NCBI GenBank assembly: GCA_013044065.1
Contig: JABEVA010000085.1
Span: 1-15,736, forward strand
Reading direction: 5' to 3'
Length of the DNA stretch: 15,736 nucleotides
Origin: Phycisphaerae bacterium
GTDB taxonomy: Bacteria; Planctomycetota; Phycisphaerae; WQYP01
Part shown: positions 6,451 through 14,781 of the stretch, piece after piece
How positions within the stretch are numbered: the first letter of the stretch is position 1
Layout: the number at the start of each line of letters is the position of its first letter
The notes under the pieces: model-generated
Told to the model about the DNA's origin: nothing
What the model saw: the letters and a program-made list of their open reading frames with translations, nothing else
Database searches by the model: none
Program-made: the position numbers and the translations under genes

Positions 6451-9309
6451 GTGCTCGGTTTTGGAGAATTACAGATACGTTGTGACAGATTCACACTTCT
6501 TCTGCTTCTCCTGATCACCTTGGCACCCAACCTTCAAGTGTTTGCGGCGGCACCCCAACCCCGAGACCGAATTTTAATGAATTTTCATTGGTGGTGGGCC
6601 AAGGCGGGTACAACCAAGCTTACCAATGCGCAAGCCATTGACCGCTGGCAGTGGCGGCCTGCTCGGCTTACCAACGCTCCCCACCACCTTCCAGCCGGAT
6701 TGGCTAAGACACCAGGCTGGAAGGCTGTGGTTACCGGCACGGACGTGTTCCATGGTCGCATCGGGTGGGCCTGGTTTCAAACCACTTTACCCGCCGTTGC
6801 CCACAAACCCAGAACCATTCATTTCAGCAGTGTGGATGATAACGCCACGGTGTATCTCAATGGACAGTTTCTTCTTAGCCATCACGGGTGGAACAAGCCG
6901 TTTGACGTCCAGCTGGATGGCCCATGGAACCCGAATGGCCATAATATTTTAACTGTACTGGTGGAAAATACCGCTGGTGCCGGAGGCCTACGCGGCCCAG
7001 TGGAGCTTGGAACGCATCCATTACCACGCGCTGGCACCACCATTTGGTTTCGGCAAGCCCACTGGAAACCGATTCAAATACCCGACGATTACATTGTGGA
7101 AGGTCGGTTTTTGCCACTGGCCAGGCGCGGCCATGGTTACCTGCCGGTGTATCCCGCCTGGTACGGCCGCAATTTCACCGTTTCAGCCTCCGACAAGGGT
7201 AAAATGCTCTGGCTTTATTTTGAGGGGGCCTGTCGCGATGCCCGGGTGTTTGTCAATGGCCATTTGGTGGGTGGTCATCGCGGTGGTTACACCGGCTTGC
7301 GCTTTAACATCGCTCCATTTGTGCATGTTGGCGAATCCAACAGTCTGCTGGTGCATGTCAATCCAACAGAGTTTGAGGGCTGGTGGTATGAAGGAGGAGG
7401 TATTTATCGCAACGTCTGGCTGATTGTCACGCACCACCTGCACATCACCCCTTTCGGTACCTACGTTGTCAGTCATGTACCCGGTCCGATTGTGCATAGC
7501 AACACCGGAGCTGCTGCCGCCGCGAGCCTGACCATTCAAACCACTGTGGTCAATAGCCGCGCCACCGCAGCCACGTTTACCATCCAATCGGTTATTTTCA
7601 GTCCGACAGGCAAACCGGTTGGAACGGCCGCCACCCAGGAAGTGCTTCCCGCAGGTGGGCAGGCCACCTTTCATCAGTCCGTGATTTTGGCTGCCGCCCA
7701 GCTATGGTCTTTGCATCACACCAACTTGTACCGTTTGCACACGCTTATTCAATGCGGTGGAAAACCTGTGGATGACAAGAACACCACCTTCGGCATCCGT
7801 ACCATTCGCTTTGACTCGAATCTCGGCTTTTTTCTCAACGGCAAGCATGTGGAACTCAAGGGTGTGTGCAACCATCAAGATTTTCCGGCGGTGGGTATCG
7901 GCGCACCGAATAACTTGTGGTGGTGGCGGGTGACGATGCTGAAAAATGAACTGCACGCCAACGCCTACCGAACCTCCCATAATCCGGTGGCTCCCGCCTT
8001 TTATCGAGCCTGCGATCATCTGGGCATGTTGGTGATGGATGAAAACCGGCATCCGGGAGACATTATGTCGCCGAAATCTTACATCGGCGCGCCTTATAAA
8101 AAATTGACCGGGCTGAAATTCATGATTCTCCGCGACCGCAATCACCCCAGTATCATTATGTGGTCCATGTGTAACGAGGAATTTAGCATTCAAGCTACCA
8201 AATACGGCGAACAGGTTTTCCGCTACATGATGAAAACCGTCTACAAATATGACCGCACCCGCCCCATCACCTGCGCCATGAACGGAGGCTACCCGCATGG
8301 CTTTACGCATGTCGAAAATCTTCTGGGCATCAATTACCATCCCGGTGATTACACGCGGATGCACGCTCGGCTGCCCCACCTGCCCATTTTCGGCAGCGAA
8401 ACCGGCAGTACTTGCAGCGATCGAGGCGTGCTGCTGGATAACCCTTCCGCCGGATTGGTTAGTCAATACTCCATGCATCCCGGCTGGGCACAACTTGCAT
8501 GGCAGGCCTGGAGGCCCATTGCCACACAACCTTTCGTGGCTGGTGGCTTTGACTGGACCGGTTTCGATTACCGCGGGGAACCGACACCATACGCTTGGCC
8601 AGACATCAATTCCCACTTCGGTCTGCTGGATATTTGCGGGTTTCCCAAGCCCATTTCGTTCTACTATAAGGCCTGGTGGGGGCGCAAACCGCTGGTTTAC
8701 ATCAGCCCGCAGTGGAATTTACCCCCCGCCATGCTGGGTAAGAAAGTTCTGGTGCGCTGCTACAGCAATTGTCACCGAGTGGAATTATGGCTCGATGGCA
8801 AGAAGATCAGCAGTAAAATAATGACGCCGTATTGGTATCTGCGTTGGCATGTGCCCTACCAGCCCGGAATTCTTGAGGCCCGCGGCTTTGACCATGGCAA
8901 ACTGGTGGCCACTTGGAAACAGCGCACCACCGGACCCGCGGCGGCCTTGCGTTTGACCAACCAATGGCCGGCAATTCGGGCCAACGGTGAGGATATCGCA
9001 CCCGTTGCCGTAGCTGTCGTGGATGCGCATGGCCACGTGGTTTCTAATGCCGCAATTAGGGTGCATTTTTCAGTCCGCGGTCCGGGAAAGATCGTGGGCA
9101 CCGGCAACGGTGATCCGGCATGCCACGAGCCTAACCAAGCACCCTATCACCGGGCATTTTATGGTTATTGCATGGTATTGGTCCAAGCCGGGCGAAAGGC
9201 GGGCAACATCACTCTTACCGCCACCGCCAAAGGTTTGGCGACGCAAACGCTGAGCATCCAGACCAAACTGCCCTTGATCAAGCGGTTGAAACGGGGCGAC
9301 GGAAGTTGA
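6451..9309 (+). CDS. Secreted glycoside hydrolase family 2 protein (beta-galactosidase-like)
   Basis: This 952-residue GH2 enzyme is predicted to be exported and to cleave a beta-glycoside of a plant or algal polysaccharide or other glycan. A signal peptide is visible: Arg13, then LLLLLLITL (16-24), with a likely cut near VFA-A (30-33). Two jelly-roll sugar-binding domains follow: an extra one at about 95-190, and the usual GH2 N-domain at about 205-335 with EGWWYEGGGIYRNVWL (309-324). An Ig-like domain spans about 355-450 and the TIM barrel about 455-745. The barrel shows NAYRTSHNP (504-512), the acid/base Glu576 in WSMCNE and the nucleophile candidate Glu650 in FGSET. The tail looks like DUF4982 (750-825) plus a GH2 C-terminal Ig-like domain (about 845-935). 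The start is GTG at 6451 with no clear ribosome site; coupling to folA is possible. Exact substrate cannot be read. Confidence 0.9.
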   Translation: MLGFGELQIRCDRFTLLLLLLITLAPNLQVFAAAPQPRDRILMNFHWWWAKAGTTKLTNAQAIDRWQWRPARLTNAPHHLPAGLAKTPGWKAVVTGTDVFHGRIGWAWFQTTLPAVAHKPRTIHFSSVDDNATVYLNGQFLLSHHGWNKPFDVQLDGPWNPNGHNILTVLVENTAGAGGLRGPVELGTHPLPRAGTTIWFRQAHWKPIQIPDDYIVEGRFLPLARRGHGYLPVYPAWYGRNFTVSASDKGKMLWLYFEGACRDARVFVNGHLVGGHRGGYTGLRFNIAPFVHVGESNSLLVHVNPTEFEGWWYEGGGIYRNVWLIVTHHLHITPFGTYVVSHVPGPIVHSNTGAAAAASLTIQTTVVNSRATAATFTIQSVIFSPTGKPVGTAATQEVLPAGGQATFHQSVILAAAQLWSLHHTNLYRLHTLIQCGGKPVDDKNTTFGIRTIRFDSNLGFFLNGKHVELKGVCNHQDFPAVGIGAPNNLWWWRVTMLKNELHANAYRTSHNPVAPAFYRACDHLGMLVMDENRHPGDIMSPKSYIGAPYKKLTGLKFMILRDRNHPSIIMWSMCNEEFSIQATKYGEQVFRYMMKTVYKYDRTRPITCAMNGGYPHGFTHVENLLGINYHPGDYTRMHARLPHLPIFGSETGSTCSDRGVLLDNPSAGLVSQYSMHPGWAQLAWQAWRPIATQPFVAGGFDWTGFDYRGEPTPYAWPDINSHFGLLDICGFPKPISFYYKAWWGRKPLVYISPQWNLPPAMLGKKVLVRCYSNCHRVELWLDGKKISSKIMTPYWYLRWHVPYQPGILEARGFDHGKLVATWKQRTTGPAAALRLTNQWPAIRANGEDIAPVAVAVVDAHGHVVSNAAIRVHFSVRGPGKIVGTGNGDPACHEPNQAPYHRAFYGYCMVLVQAGRKAGNITLTATAKGLATQTLSIQTKLPLIKRLKRGDGS

Positions 9310-9340
9310 TAATGAGTAACAATGATCTCCAATGGGGCGA

Positions 9341-9358
9341 TTGGTGAAGTGGCGGATG
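9341..9358 (+). promoter_or_regulatory. Ribosome site and start shared in form with the AsmA-like gene
   Basis: TTGGTGAAGTG (9341-9351) lies 4 bases before the ATG at 9356. The same 11 bases occur at 10704-10714, again 4 bases before an ATG (10719). GGTGA matches the 3' part of the AAGGAGGTGA ribosome-binding consensus and is 8 bases from the start codon. This favours the shorter start for both genes. Confidence 0.5.
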
Positions 9359-10633
9359 ACTGAAAGTAAAAGAATTTCCCCAGTGCCATGGTGGCGGCAG
9401 CCTGCCGTGGCAGTGGCCGTCATGATGCTGATCGCATTTATTATTCGCGCCGGTTTGGCCATGACGCATCCCATGTTTTTTCCGGATTCCCAAGATTATA
9501 ACGCCTTGGCCCACACCATTTTGGCGGGTACCACCTACGAAGTAAGGGGACTTTTTGCAAGTCGATTGCCGGGATACCCGGTCTATATTGCGACCATGGA
9601 GTATCTCTTTGGACCAGATCCCTTGGCGGTGTTGCTTTCCCAAGCGGTTTGCGGATCTCTTACCGTGCTGCTGGTTTTTTTGATCGGTCGCCGTATCAAC
9701 AATCGCGTAGCGATCATTGCGGCGCTGCTGGCGACAATCGATCCGCTGAGTGTCGCGTTTAGCGCAGCGCTTCTGTCAGAAATTCCCTTTACCCTGATAT
9801 TGATGTTCTCACTTTGGCTCTGTGTCGGCATCATGGAAAATCCGCGACCACCAGGCCCATGGGTATTGCTGGGATTATCATGGGGTCTGGCCACCTATCT
9901 GCGCGGCGAAGCCATCCTGCTGATTCTGCCGCTGATCGGCTGGGTCGGTTGGATCTGCCTGAAAAACCGAGCTCGATCAGACAATCTCGGAATTTATCTG
10001 AAAATGGCAACTTCGCTGCTACTGGTGGCCGGGTGCCTCATGCCTTGGTGGATTCGTAACTATCGCCTCTTCGGACAGGACTTTTTCCGCATGTCCACAC
10101 TTCAGGGAATCAGTCTGTACGAGGCGGTTTATCCGCAGGCCACTGGAGGTCCCCGGCAAAGCAAGATTCGCCCCCCCCCCGCCATAAAAAATCTTAACGA
10201 AAGCCAGCGTGATCTGGCATGGACGCGCCGGGCATGGCACTGGGTATTGGCCGATCCACTACGTATCGCTTGGCTGGCGGTCATTAAAATTGGCCGCACC
10301 TGGTCACCTTGGCTCCACGCTCGGCACTTTCGAGCATGGTGGGTCAATGTTCCACTTGTGTTTTGGACGATTCCACAGTTTGGGCTGGCACTGCGCGGGA
10401 TCTTTGCCCGTAGACGCATTGTCATTCCCACGGGCATCCTGGGAATGCTGCTGCTGACCATCCTATACTTCACCATGATGCATGCACTATTTATCGGCAG
10501 TGTGCGATATCGGGTGGAACTCTTGCCGCTGGTGGACCTGCTGGCAGCCACCGGACTGGTGCGTCTGGTCGCTTGGTACCGGCCGCAAGAAGCCAATCAA
10601 CGCGATGCACTCTCTTCGGACTCGTTGCGTTAA
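9356..10633 (+). CDS. GT39/ArnT-like polytopic glycosyltransferase
   Basis: This is a 425-residue integral membrane protein of the PMT_2/ArnT-like (GT-C) class, which transfers sugars from polyprenyl-phosphate donors on the outer face of the inner membrane. After a first membrane helix (about 16-36) comes FFPDSQDYNALA (41-52), with Asp44 and Asp47 in the first periplasmic loop where the GT-C catalytic aspartate sits, then SRLPGYPVY (69-77). LLSEIPF (139-145) and YLRGEAILL (181-189) are further family marks. About ten hydrophobic helices follow to the end. I prefer the ATG at 9356 over the one at 9332 because GGTGA (9343-9347) precedes it, and the same leader recurs before the next gene. A 10-base C run (10171-10180) encodes Pro-Pro-Pro in a predicted outside loop. 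The acceptor (protein, lipid A-like or other glycan) is unknown. Confidence 0.82.
   Translation: MTESKRISPVPWWRQPAVAVAVMMLIAFIIRAGLAMTHPMFFPDSQDYNALAHTILAGTTYEVRGLFASRLPGYPVYIATMEYLFGPDPLAVLLSQAVCGSLTVLLVFLIGRRINNRVAIIAALLATIDPLSVAFSAALLSEIPFTLILMFSLWLCVGIMENPRPPGPWVLLGLSWGLATYLRGEAILLILPLIGWVGWICLKNRARSDNLGIYLKMATSLLLVAGCLMPWWIRNYRLFGQDFFRMSTLQGISLYEAVYPQATGGPRQSKIRPPPAIKNLNESQRDLAWTRRAWHWVLADPLRIAWLAVIKIGRTWSPWLHARHFRAWWVNVPLVFWTIPQFGLALRGIFARRRIVIPTGILGMLLLTILYFTMMHALFIGSVRYRVELLPLVDLLAATGLVRLVAWYRPQEANQRDALSSDSLR
10171..10180 (+). repeat. Run of ten C within the glycosyltransferase gene
   Basis: An unbroken C10 tract preceded by ATTCG and followed by GCC codes for Pro-Pro-Pro between Arg and Ala. 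The frame is open through it as given. Tracts of this length are prone to slippage in replication and to miscounting in sequencing; either would truncate the protein or change its C-terminal half. Confidence 0.9.
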
Positions 10634-10718
10634 CGGCATGCGCGGATGGCGATGAAAAATGGAATGATGTTATCCGGATCACTGGGGACCGTAAGGCCGA
10701 CTGTTGGTGAAGTGCTTC

Positions 10719-13700
10719 ATGGCTAAATATGCCCGCGCCAATCCCTCTAAATGGTGGAAGACCCGATCCGTCGGACGCGGCCACCGTTCTCCGCACGCGA
10801 TGTTTGTAAGTCCGTGGCGACGGCTGATTTCCCTGGCAGCTCTGCTGGTGCTGGCGGCAATCATTGCGGCTTTGTTTTACCTGATGAGCCCCAAACGCCT
10901 GAGCCGCATGGCATCCATCGTGCTCTCCCACGTTCTCGACGGCCACGTTTCCGTCGCTTCCGCGCATCTGTCGCTTGCCGGCACACTGCAACTCACGGGG
11001 GTGACGCTGCGTACGCATCGCGGCAGCGGTCCAAGGCAGGTGCTCTTTTCCGCCCATCAGGTGCAGTTGGGCTTCAACTGGTTGGGCCTTATCACAGGCC
11101 GGCTTCATGCCCAGCGCCTCGTGGCCATCGCCCCGACACTCAACTTGGTGCATAATCTTGATACCGATCGTTGGAATTATCAGAATCTGATCCAGGCAAG
11201 AAAATCGCCATCCGCCGCCGCGTCCAGCCCCATACACTCACTGCCGGTAATTTTACTCCAGCACGCCACCATCCGCTGGGGAAGAATCAGCCATGGCATC
11301 TATCAAATCGCCGGCGAAAGTTATGTTGGAGGCCACCTTCAGCCCCGCCCGGGTGTCCCTTCCACCTACGAGTTTGAGATTGACCAGCGAACGCATGCCG
11401 GCGGTCCGCCGGGTATTCATGTCACCGGCTCGTGGAATCTTTCGACGCAGGACTTTGTCGCTCATATCGGCCATCTGGCCCTGAATCATGCCTTGCGGCG
11501 TAGCCTTCCCCTGGAGATTCGCGATTATCTTCTGAAATATAATCTTCAGGGCGACCTGACGGATATTGTATTTGGTTTGAATCCCGCCAACGGCATTACG
11601 CTGCGCTGTACGCTCAACCATGTGACGTTGCAACTCCCCCTGGTTTCCCGTCAGGGGAGCAAGCATCACCTCTCGGTGACCGATCTTTCCGGCATTCTGC
11701 GATTCTCCCGCAACGCCATGACCATCAACCATCTGACCGGAAAACTCATGCGCAACACATTTCTGGTACCGGCGGCCACATTCGACGGTTACAGTTCCGG
11801 CATGCCCTTCCAGTTGACTTTGCTCATACCGCACTTGAACATACCCCGGCCGGCACCGGCCATTTTACAAATGCGCGGTCTAAGGGCCGCCCGGGCCATC
11901 TTCAATCGCCTGCGGCCCAGCGGAACCATGGCCCTGACCTTGGCCATCGAGCGTGCCACCGCCGGTGAAATGCCGGCCATCCACGGCCATATCGTCTTGC
12001 ACAACGTGCAGGCTCGGTACGTGCATTTTCCCTATCCTCTGCATCAGGTGCGCGGCGTGGTTGACTTTTCGGCACGGGCGATTCATTTTGTTCATGTTCG
12101 AGGCTTGGCGGAAACATTTCCCTGCACGCTCAACGGCCTGGTCGGCATCAATTCCGATACTGCTCCTATTAATCTGCAAATTTCCTCCACCCATGCCTGC
12201 TTTGATCGGCGCCTGGCGGATTGCCTGCCCCGCTCCATCCACCGCATCTGGAACCGCTTTCATCCGCACGGAACCGGTCGTTTTATCTGCCACGTTACCC
12301 GTACCGCCGGAACGACCACAGCTCCGCTCATCGCCATAGACATCTTTCCGACCAATGTGCGGGCCAGTTACCGTGATTTTCCATACCCGCTTAAACATGT
12401 GCATGGCGAGCTTTATTTTACCCCCACGCAAACCAAAATTATCCGTCTTAGCGCCACCGGACCCACCCATCAAGGAAAGATTACTTTTACCGGCACGGTC
12501 AACTATAACCCGCACAATCTCGCAACCATGCAACCACGGGTTCGCCTGATCGCCTCGGTCGTGCCCCTGGACCGGCACCTGCTGCAAAGCCTGCCGCGAT
12601 ACTATCAAGCGTGGATTGCCAAACTACACGCCACCGGCCTGGTCTCCATGAACGCCATGATCACCCGTGGTGCCAAGGCCCAGCCCGCCGTCGCCGGCAC
12701 CATCCGCCTTACCCATGGAATTATGCGGCCGCCGGAACTGCCCTGGCCCCTGTTGCATGTACACATGCACGCCCACATCGATCCCGAACAGTTTAACATT
12801 ACCCAGCTTACCGCTCAGGTCGCTGCGGCCAAGCCCGGCTCGCCCGTGGGAACCCTGCAAATGCAGGCCGATATTCAAAGCCGATCCAACAGGCGCTCCA
12901 CCGTGCGGACTTCCGGCGCGTGGCGGCATATTGCGATAAATCACTTGCCGCCAACGGCCCTGCCACTCCGGTGGAAAACGCTATGGGCAAAATGGCGGCC
13001 CGCGGGATCCATGAACGGCACTTTCAACGCGATCCTGATGGTGCACACGCACAGCACCGCCGCCATGGGCACCGTTGCTCTGACCGGCTTAGATATCCAT
13101 GTGCTGCCACAAAAAATGTCTCTGTCTCCGGTGGCCCTGCCCAGCCCTATTTCCAACCTGACGGGAATCATTCATATCACGAAAACCCGCGTGGCTTTAC
13201 ACCACATCGCCGCTACCGCCGGGGCCATTGGGCTTCAGGCCGGCGGCAGCTATGCCTATAAAACCCAGACTCTTTCCGCGCATGGCCAGGCGGAATCCAA
13301 TACCATCGCCGCCACCTGGATCGCCAAGCTCCCGGTTAAGCCCCGCCACTTCATTGCCCCTTTGGCCCCCGATGGCCATTGGCGATTGCAACTGAAAATG
13401 TTGACCCGAACACCTTTGAAATCCGGTGCGCTGTGGAGCTTTCGAGGAGGACTGAAACTCAATGATCTGGCCACACATGGTGCCATCCAAAGTGGCTGTG
13501 AACATCTGACCACCCACTTCAGTGGAAGTTGGAACACACAGGACACCGCCCCGTCTATCCACGCCAATTTCGCCTTGCGCGGATTTTCCATCGCCGGTCA
13601 GACCTTGCAAGCCCTGACCGGAACACTTAGCACCTCGCCGATGACGCGACTGCTCAAAGTGGAAGATTTAAGCGGAGCCATTGCCGGCGGAGCCATCGCC

Positions 13701-14516
13701 GGTCACGTGTCATTAAGCATCCGCAAAAAACCTGCTTTTCACGCCAGCCTTATTCTCGATCACGCGGAGCTTGCGGACTTGCTTTCCAGCGCAGGCCCTG
13801 GCCCCATTCCGAATCGATCGCCCTTGCCTCACCCAGCGGTTCGTGGCCATCCCACCGGCCCAACATCCGCCCTTCCCCGGCAACTGCCCGTAAAGCCGCA
13901 AACACCGGTTGATCTTCATCCTGAAACCAACTGGGGACCCTCCAGCAGACCCGCCAAAGCGCTTGTGACTACCCGTTCGGCCGGCACCGCGACAGCAGAT
14001 ACCGATGACCATCCGCCCAATCGAATACCCAGCAAAAATACCGGCCAGGTCACTGCTTCCTTTCAGATGCGCGGAATCTGGGGAGAAACCAACACCATGC
14101 GTGGGGACGGCATCTTGTTGGTACGCCATGCTGATATCTACAATGTACCCCTGGCCATGGGACTTTTGCAGGTGGCAACACTGCGGCTGCCGGTCAGTCA
14201 CGCCTTTCAATACTGCAAAATTGTTTATGCCATTGACCACGGCATCATTCACTTCAAAAAAATTATTCTCACCAGCCCTGGAGTCAACTTGGACGGTCGC
14301 GGCAGCCTGCATCTGGCTTCGCAGCGGTTGCACCTTACGTTGGTGACGCATTCACCATCCGGCACCAGAATTCCTGTGCTGGGCCTGCTTGTTGGCCTGG
14401 TACGATCGCAACTCCTGCAGCTTCAGGTGTACGGAACCCTGGAGCATCCCACCGTGATACCGACGGCGTTGAACATTCTCGAACTACCTTTTCGCATCTT
14501 TTCCCACGGTAAGTAG
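10719..14516 (+). CDS. AsmA-like envelope protein with tandem beta repeats
   Basis: This 1265-residue protein has one N-terminal membrane anchor (about 36-57, LISLAALLVLAAIIAALFYL) and a very long periplasmic part, the plan of AsmA/TamB/YhdP-type proteins thought to carry or shield lipids between membranes. After the anchor, LAGTLQLTGVTL (86-97) is the usual AsmA entry strand. About six units of 116-124 residues follow, each opening with a pattern like W..(R/K)..P.G and ending near P.PL..v.G. The C-terminus (from about 1110), FQMRGIWGETNTMRGDG followed by a hydrophobic SPGVNLDGRGSLHL segment and PVLGLLVGLV, resembles the AsmA-like C-terminal domain of planctomycetal proteins. A proline-rich, poorly ordered stretch (about 1024-1109) separates repeats from this domain. 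I start at ATG 10719 (GGTGA 8 bases upstream); ATG 10800 and TTG 10704 are alternatives. Confidence 0.8.
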   Translation: MAKYARANPSKWWKTRSVGRGHRSPHAMFVSPWRRLISLAALLVLAAIIAALFYLMSPKRLSRMASIVLSHVLDGHVSVASAHLSLAGTLQLTGVTLRTHRGSGPRQVLFSAHQVQLGFNWLGLITGRLHAQRLVAIAPTLNLVHNLDTDRWNYQNLIQARKSPSAAASSPIHSLPVILLQHATIRWGRISHGIYQIAGESYVGGHLQPRPGVPSTYEFEIDQRTHAGGPPGIHVTGSWNLSTQDFVAHIGHLALNHALRRSLPLEIRDYLLKYNLQGDLTDIVFGLNPANGITLRCTLNHVTLQLPLVSRQGSKHHLSVTDLSGILRFSRNAMTINHLTGKLMRNTFLVPAATFDGYSSGMPFQLTLLIPHLNIPRPAPAILQMRGLRAARAIFNRLRPSGTMALTLAIERATAGEMPAIHGHIVLHNVQARYVHFPYPLHQVRGVVDFSARAIHFVHVRGLAETFPCTLNGLVGINSDTAPINLQISSTHACFDRRLADCLPRSIHRIWNRFHPHGTGRFICHVTRTAGTTTAPLIAIDIFPTNVRASYRDFPYPLKHVHGELYFTPTQTKIIRLSATGPTHQGKITFTGTVNYNPHNLATMQPRVRLIASVVPLDRHLLQSLPRYYQAWIAKLHATGLVSMNAMITRGAKAQPAVAGTIRLTHGIMRPPELPWPLLHVHMHAHIDPEQFNITQLTAQVAAAKPGSPVGTLQMQADIQSRSNRRSTVRTSGAWRHIAINHLPPTALPLRWKTLWAKWRPAGSMNGTFNAILMVHTHSTAAMGTVALTGLDIHVLPQKMSLSPVALPSPISNLTGIIHITKTRVALHHIAATAGAIGLQAGGSYAYKTQTLSAHGQAESNTIAATWIAKLPVKPRHFIAPLAPDGHWRLQLKMLTRTPLKSGALWSFRGGLKLNDLATHGAIQSGCEHLTTHFSGSWNTQDTAPSIHANFALRGFSIAGQTLQALTGTLSTSPMTRLLKVEDLSGAIAGGAIAGHVSLSIRKKPAFHASLILDHAELADLLSSAGPGPIPNRSPLPHPAVRGHPTGPTSALPRQLPVKPQTPVDLHPETNWGPSSRPAKALVTTRSAGTATADTDDHPPNRIPSKNTGQVTASFQMRGIWGETNTMRGDGILLVRHADIYNVPLAMGLLQVATLRLPVSHAFQYCKIVYAIDHGIIHFKKIILTSPGVNLDGRGSLHLASQRLHLTLVTHSPSGTRIPVLGLLVGLVRSQLLQLQVYGTLEHPTVIPTALNILELPFRIFSHGK
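11550..13740 (+). repeat. Six divergent ~120-residue repeats inside the AsmA-like protein
   Basis: Counting from the 10719 start, comparable glycine anchors fall at residues 278, 402, 518, 640, 763 and 886, giving spacings of 124, 116, 122, 123 and 123. The lead-ins read LLKYNLQG, FNRLRPSG, WNRFHPHG, IAKLHATG, WAKWRPAG and APLAPDG. Within units 2-4 a second shared element reads FPYPLHQVRG (12027-12056), FPYPLKHVHG (12378-12407) and LPWPLLHVHM (12738-12767). The repeats are seen at protein level only; the DNA is too diverged for obvious nucleotide repeats. Confidence 0.65.
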
Positions 14517-14778
14517 GCTCAAAATTCCATTCCCTAAATCCCCGCGATGCCTGGGCCATCTCACTCCAGGCCGATCAGGCCAAGCCCACACCGCCCTGAA
14601 CCATCAACACTCGATGGGCGGCCATACGACATTTTGCCGCGCCGCGCTTTTCATCTTCTACCCGCGATTCTTCACGGGTATCCTGGGCCATTGACCTCGG
14701 CAACAAATGCTGGCATGAGAGCTTGCGGCAACCGGCGTCGGCAGTCACAACCAGCCCGATTGCGTTATACTTACTGGC
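14517..14778 (+). other. 262-base gap without a convincing gene
   Basis: The gap follows the AsmA-like stop. A short open frame crosses it (14547-14828), but it is rich in Pro/Arg, runs into the next gene in a different frame and has no ribosome site, so I do not call it. The gap contains two small hairpins (14549-14571, and TACCCG/CGGGTA at 14659-14680 with a 10-base loop) and a promoter-like element at its right end. I see no tRNA or other RNA gene. Confidence 0.6.
14549..14571 (+). terminator. Hairpin after the AsmA-like gene, possible terminator
   Basis: GCCTGG (14549-14554) pairs exactly with CCAGGC (14566-14571) across an 11-base loop, 32 bases after the stop codon. No T-run follows, so intrinsic termination is doubtful. 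It could be a 3'-end stabilising hairpin or work with Rho. Confidence 0.25.
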
Positions 14779-14781
14779 ATG
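14761..14781 (+). promoter_or_regulatory. Promoter-like -10 box placed for a leaderless transcript
   Basis: TATACT at 14766-14771 differs from the TATAAT consensus at one position. Its last base is 8 bases from the A of the ATG at 14779, where transcription would be expected to begin. No purine-rich ribosome site lies between them. The -35 area (around 14743-14748) is weak. This is a prediction from spacing only. Confidence 0.45.

Noticed and set aside
7702..8616. Minus-strand open frame of 304 codons within the GH2 gene
   Set aside because: The plus strand here encodes the conserved catalytic barrel, including both GH2 signatures; the antisense translation shows no protein-like motif.
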